From: Phorcus lineatus
Lineage: Eukaryota > Mollusca > Gastropoda > Trochida > Trochidae
Direction of reading: 5' to 3'
Assembly: GCA_921293015.1 (NCBI GenBank)
Contig: OV121081.1
Span: 79,253,022-79,317,021, forward strand
DNA length: 64,000 nt
The notes beneath the pieces were generated by a model that did not search any database, was not told the DNA's origin, and saw nothing but the letters and a program-made list of their open reading frames with translations. This document shows positions 60,314-64,000 of the stretch, piece after piece (the stretch's first letter is position 1; each line of letters begins with the position of its first letter). The translations under genes and the position numbers were made by a program.

Positions 60314-61355
60314 GTTTCATCTACAATTATAATTCGTATTAGGAATTGGTTGGGTTCAGCTGCAGATAAGACAAAGTTCTCTTGTGACATGACGTAGTGT
60401 CGTCTGTTGAACGTTTTGGCAAAGGTGTCAAAAGTTTTGGCAACCCTTTGCTAAATCATTTAGATTTCAAAAGTTTCAGTCGTAACCAAATGAACTAGCT
60501 CCTTGATAATGCACGTGCAAAGCCTGGTTTAATTGTCTTGTATGGATTTCTTATAATTGATCACTTCTTTTCAATCACCCCTTGTATATAAATTTTAATT
60601 GAGAGTCTATATGATATCAACCTTTAATTCAAAGAAATGGGATACATGTTCCAAAGTCTCGGTTTCTATGATTTAAGCCTCAAGTTAAAGACATCGTTCT
60701 CAGTTCTGATTAGATTTACATTACAAATGTCAACTATATACTTCACGAGACTCATACTCCCCTCAAAACTGAGATCATTCAGATTCATCGATGTATTTTC
60801 ATTAACAAGCCACTCTGTCATATTCATATTTAAAAACTATTGATTTTGTTTCAAAGAAGGGACAGCTAGGTGGATTTTGAATCCTTCTTAAGTTTGATAA
60901 AATCTGAATATCACGAGAGCAATTTTCTTGTGTAGAAATGTACTCGTTAAAATATGTTGAGCAAAAAAAGCATAATCTTACAGGACAAAGTCAGGCAAAA
61001 AGTATTCAGATAGAAGGATTACAAATATTGACGTCATGACTTTAAGATATTGTGTCGTCTTTAACATAAGTAGGAACATTCCTATTTTAAAATTAAATTG
61101 CTGTTGTTTTACCACTTGATTGGAATCTTGTACTTGACCCAAATCAAACAGTCTTTGATGCAAATCCTGAAAAGTTTTAACTCCAGACGATTACTGTAAG
61201 CAATATGACTGGTAACATCATGGTTTTAGATAAGATGAAACGAGGAATTCAGCAATCGAAATGTGAAAATAGTGTTTTATAAGCACAATTGCTTTCAATA
61301 ATTTTAATTAGACAAACTATTTGCATAACTTCCATCAGTATGGTTGGAACTTTTA
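60314..61355. other. No gene seen
   Basis: Unassigned AT-rich DNA; short frames at 60637-60843 and 60978-61163 carry no motif. Confidence 0.5.
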
Positions 61356-62247
61356 TGTTGTGACGATTTTCGAGCGTGTCTCCTTTTGCCCGTCCTTAGT
61401 CTAATGTATTTTTTATGAAATGTCACCAATTATTGTATAGTTTGACACACATGTACTTTCCATTCACGTATCCATTTTTACATTCATGTCTTTATTTGAC
61501 GACTGTGGCTACTTTTATGTGTTCAAATGTATATTTCATGCCCCATTTACCAGCCTTTTTACATGTAGCATTAATATGTCACTATTAATGCTTTTCATAT
61601 TTACATGTGCTTGTAGAGGATTTTGCCCCCTTTATAATAAGCCAAAGACTTACGGAGATAGGGCTATTTAAGTTTAGTAAAGAAACACAACTATGTGTTA
61701 TCTTGAAGTTAAGCTGCTATTTACCCATGGTGCAATAGGGTGTCTTCTTTGAGGTCCGTATTAACTCTTTAAAAGCGGGCTAACGTCTTACTAACGACCG
61801 TGATCTATCTGGCTGTTGCCAGTGGGAGACGCTACAAAACGGATGGACATAACTCTGGAACTAGTGAAGTCGGATAGGTGAGATTAATATTCCTCTATTT
61901 CTCTGTACCTTTTTGGAGTATGTGATCACTTCCTTTTAAGACTTGCAGTCTACCTTGCCATCCCCATCCCATCATTTTTATAAGTTCTACTATACCTATC
62001 TAGTAGCCTTATTTATTTATTCACTCAAGTAGTGATTAGGGATTTTCTACTGTACAGTGTACTTGTTTATTCAACCCTATTTGGTGCCATCCGTGTCCCG
62101 TTAATTACCTGTTATTTCACGCCAGCGTTGAATTGTTCCGAGGCGGCCATTTGTCCTATCTTGTTGTTTCAAGGTCTGGGTGTTATGGTGGAGTGATTTC
62201 CTAAAGTTTGTGTATTTGTTTATTCACGGGTAGTTGACTTCCCTAAT
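61356..62247. mobile_element. Partial LTR related to the 11.1-12.2 kb solo LTR, inverted
   Basis: Read in reverse complement it aligns with most of the 11106-12191 LTR. Shared words include GGAAGTGATCACATACTCCA, AGGTACAGAGAAATA, CCCTAATCACTACTTGAGTG and AGGTATAGTAGAACTTATAA. The outer TTCGAGCGTG end is recognisable at 61370. The segment equivalent to the first 190 bp of the other copy is absent. Divergence by eye is considerable, so this fossil is old. Confidence 0.75.
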
Positions 62248-62384
62248 TAGCTGTTTATATTTTTTTATTATTTAAATAGATTGTATATGAATTTTTTGTT
62301 TTAATTTTTAATGTAGAGAACAACACATTGTAATCATAATGATAAGAAAATATGAATGATGGTAATAACTTTTTATAATTATTA

Positions 62385-62645
62385 ATGTTAGTACATCTCT
62401 TCAAAACCGGAGACCATTCTCGTAAGCCGCTGCAACAGCGTGGAATTCTGCACCAAAGCATCTTCGGCAATGTGACAATATTGCTACTTTCAAATCACAG
62501 GATAAGATTCATCTCTTTAGACTTGCCTTTTTTTAGTGACATTTTTCATTCCTATGTTTGCTCTTTGTGCGCTTTGGGCATGTCTTTTTACAGGGATACA
62601 TGCGTCTTATAAATTGCCTTTTATAATTATTTATTATTATTACGT
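62385..62645 (+). pseudogene. CR1/L2-like LINE 3' fragment
   Basis: The plus strand encodes AAATAWNSAPKHLR and TFKSQDKIHLFRLAFF, the final block of CR1/L2-like polymerases (compare AATKWNSLPSNIK at 38.0 kb). It then runs into a short 3' region ending in TTATTATTATTA near 62640. About 45 codons survive. Confidence 0.75.
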
Positions 62646-62780
62646 GTCCTTTGTAAATATTTCCGTGCTTTTTGAAGCTAGCAACCACTGTGCAGTGCAA
62701 TTACAAGCGCGGTTCTGCCTTGAATGCTGAGTGTCAAGCAAATAAGCAATACCTTCCATCGTTTATGTCTTGTGTTAAGA

Positions 62781-62853
62781 TGGGGCCGAAAATTGAACTC
62801 CGACTTCCATAACAAAAAAAGCAGACACTCTACCAATTACGCCGTATTCTTCT
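62781..62853 (-). repeat. tRNA-like sequence or SINE head
   Basis: The minus strand reads GGCGTAATTGGTAGAGTGTC (A-box region), then TGGAAGTCGGAGTTCAATT (variable and T arm with a B box) and TCGGCCCCA. The 3' acceptor strand CGGCCCC has no partner at the 5' side (AGAATAC), so it is a pseudogene or SINE remnant rather than a working tRNA. Confidence 0.5.
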
Positions 62854-62859
62854 GCTAGC

Positions 62860-64000
62860 GAGTAAACAATATTGAACTGTGCAAAATTAGATAAGTAAGA
62901 AGGCTTATTTACATTTTTGATTGGAACTCAATTCAAGAATGTCAAAAGGGTTCTCGTCCCTGATAAACACCAGTCGTCTTCATCTGATTCATGATGTGCT
63001 GAATTAAATGCCATTGCCACTGCCCTAATCAGACAAGACGGTGAGTCACTAATGGATGATCGTCCTTTTGGTAACAGTGCATTGCGAGGAAATTGGGTCA
63101 ACAAGGTTATTTCTTGCCTTCGTGTTACACAAATACACCTAAACCAGATTCATGTTCTAATAAACGTGAACAGGATGAAGATGGTATTTCCCCTATTTTA
63201 TGATATTTTAGTGATGACCTTTACTTGAATGTGAATGTACGTTTTTTCATGTGAAACCGTGATGTAGATCTACACTCATCGGGTGACTTTGTCATGAAAT
63301 CTTTGAAAAAAGACGAAAATGAAATCATTGGTTGCTGATTCACCTCTAATATAAGTTTCAATATTTATATTTTTTGTATTTACAACAACTGCACTTACAA
63401 ATAAGAAGTTATATTCGTTGTTGATTTAATCTACGACATCTTGGTAAAAATATCTTTGGTTATATGCTGATAACGAATCATTATTAATGATAAACATTTT
63501 TAGGCAGATGCCGTTTACAATTGAGAAAATATCTATGATGGTCCCAAACAACATATAATGGACAATTTTCATTTTTATCATATGACCAGATGATATAAAT
63601 TGTTTGTTAAATAACTGAACTTCATTCACTTAGGCATAGCTTGTGATTGCAAGTGCAAACTCTATGAACTCCGTGATTTAAAGCATTATTTCGGATATGA
63701 AGAATACTTGTTTCGGGGAAAATGATAGTTAATATAAATAGAAATTATTATTGCATTTGTAGAACAGTAGGCATTTGGTTTATGATAAAGTTTAAATGTG
63801 TCCATACCATCATGAGACGCTAGCAGGTGGATGATATGGTCTACGTGATTGTGCATCAATCACTTTGAAACATCCTGAGGAGGCAAAACGTTTCAATTCG
63901 TTTTAATTATTGCGATAAATTTTGATAAGTCAGGGAAGATTCAAGGGAAAATGATAACTGTACACATGATCTTGAAAAATCCAAGGTCGTGGTCATCGTT
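62860..64000. other. No gene seen
   Basis: Unassigned AT-rich DNA to the end of the window. The minus-strand frame 63426-63629 has no recognisable domain. Confidence 0.5.

Noticed and set aside
62781-62853. Possible functional tRNA gene
   Set aside because: A and B boxes are recognisable but the acceptor stem cannot pair.

Overview
The window reads as intergenic chromosomal DNA from an AT-rich animal genome. It has spliced transposon genes, APE-type non-LTR retrotransposons, PIF/Harbinger, ISL2EU, mariner, TTAA-target and Mutator-like DNA elements, Ty3/Gypsy LTR fossils and many minisatellites. This mix resembles marine lophotrochozoans, most probably a bivalve mollusc, but that is an inference from repeat style. 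I found no convincing host protein-coding gene and no intact tRNA or rRNA gene. Almost everything that codes belongs to a mobile element.

Layout. 0-5 kb: decayed Harbinger element and an inverted-repeat MITE. 5.9-8.3 kb: a terminal-inverted-repeat element built around perfect palindromes, split by a 5'-truncated CR1/L2-like LINE with a long open reverse-transcriptase frame. 8.3-22 kb: mostly unassigned DNA with a short MITE, a solo LTR flanked by ATAG, a mariner remnant, a TTAA-flanked element with a conserved 37-residue ORF, a Mutator-like element with a 10-bp target duplication, and a second palindrome-array element. 22.7-28.6 kb: a run of minisatellites with 35, 54-56, 50 and 44 bp units and a (GATA)n tract.

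28.5-37.7 kb: one minus-strand APE-type LINE (ORF1, endonuclease, RT, C-terminal zinc region) cut in two by a 5.4-kb Harbinger-type element (18-bp perfect terminal repeats, TAA target duplication). Inside that sit a second TTAA element, a 2.2-kb foldback element (9-bp target duplication, arms of about 730 bp) and a retroposon tail. 37.7-38.2 kb holds another LINE fragment; 38.2-43 kb is empty.

43.2-59.0 kb is the centrepiece: an ISL2EU DNA transposon with two convergent spliced genes. One encodes a SAP + SWIM zinc finger + YqaJ-type nuclease protein, the other a THAP + DDE transposase. A young 10-kb Gypsy element (TSD CAGT) lies inside the nuclease exon, and a small tyrosine-recombinase element with split direct repeats lies inside one Gypsy LTR. 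The transposon entered the first unit of a local tandem duplication, and the second unit preserves the empty site. 59-64 kb holds a mariner remnant, an inverted relative of the 11-kb solo LTR, a LINE 3' end and a tRNA-like sequence.

Together the genes form layers of transposition and co-transposition functions rather than a host pathway. The order of arrival can be read from the nesting. All identifications are by eye from motifs and repeat geometry; no database search was run.
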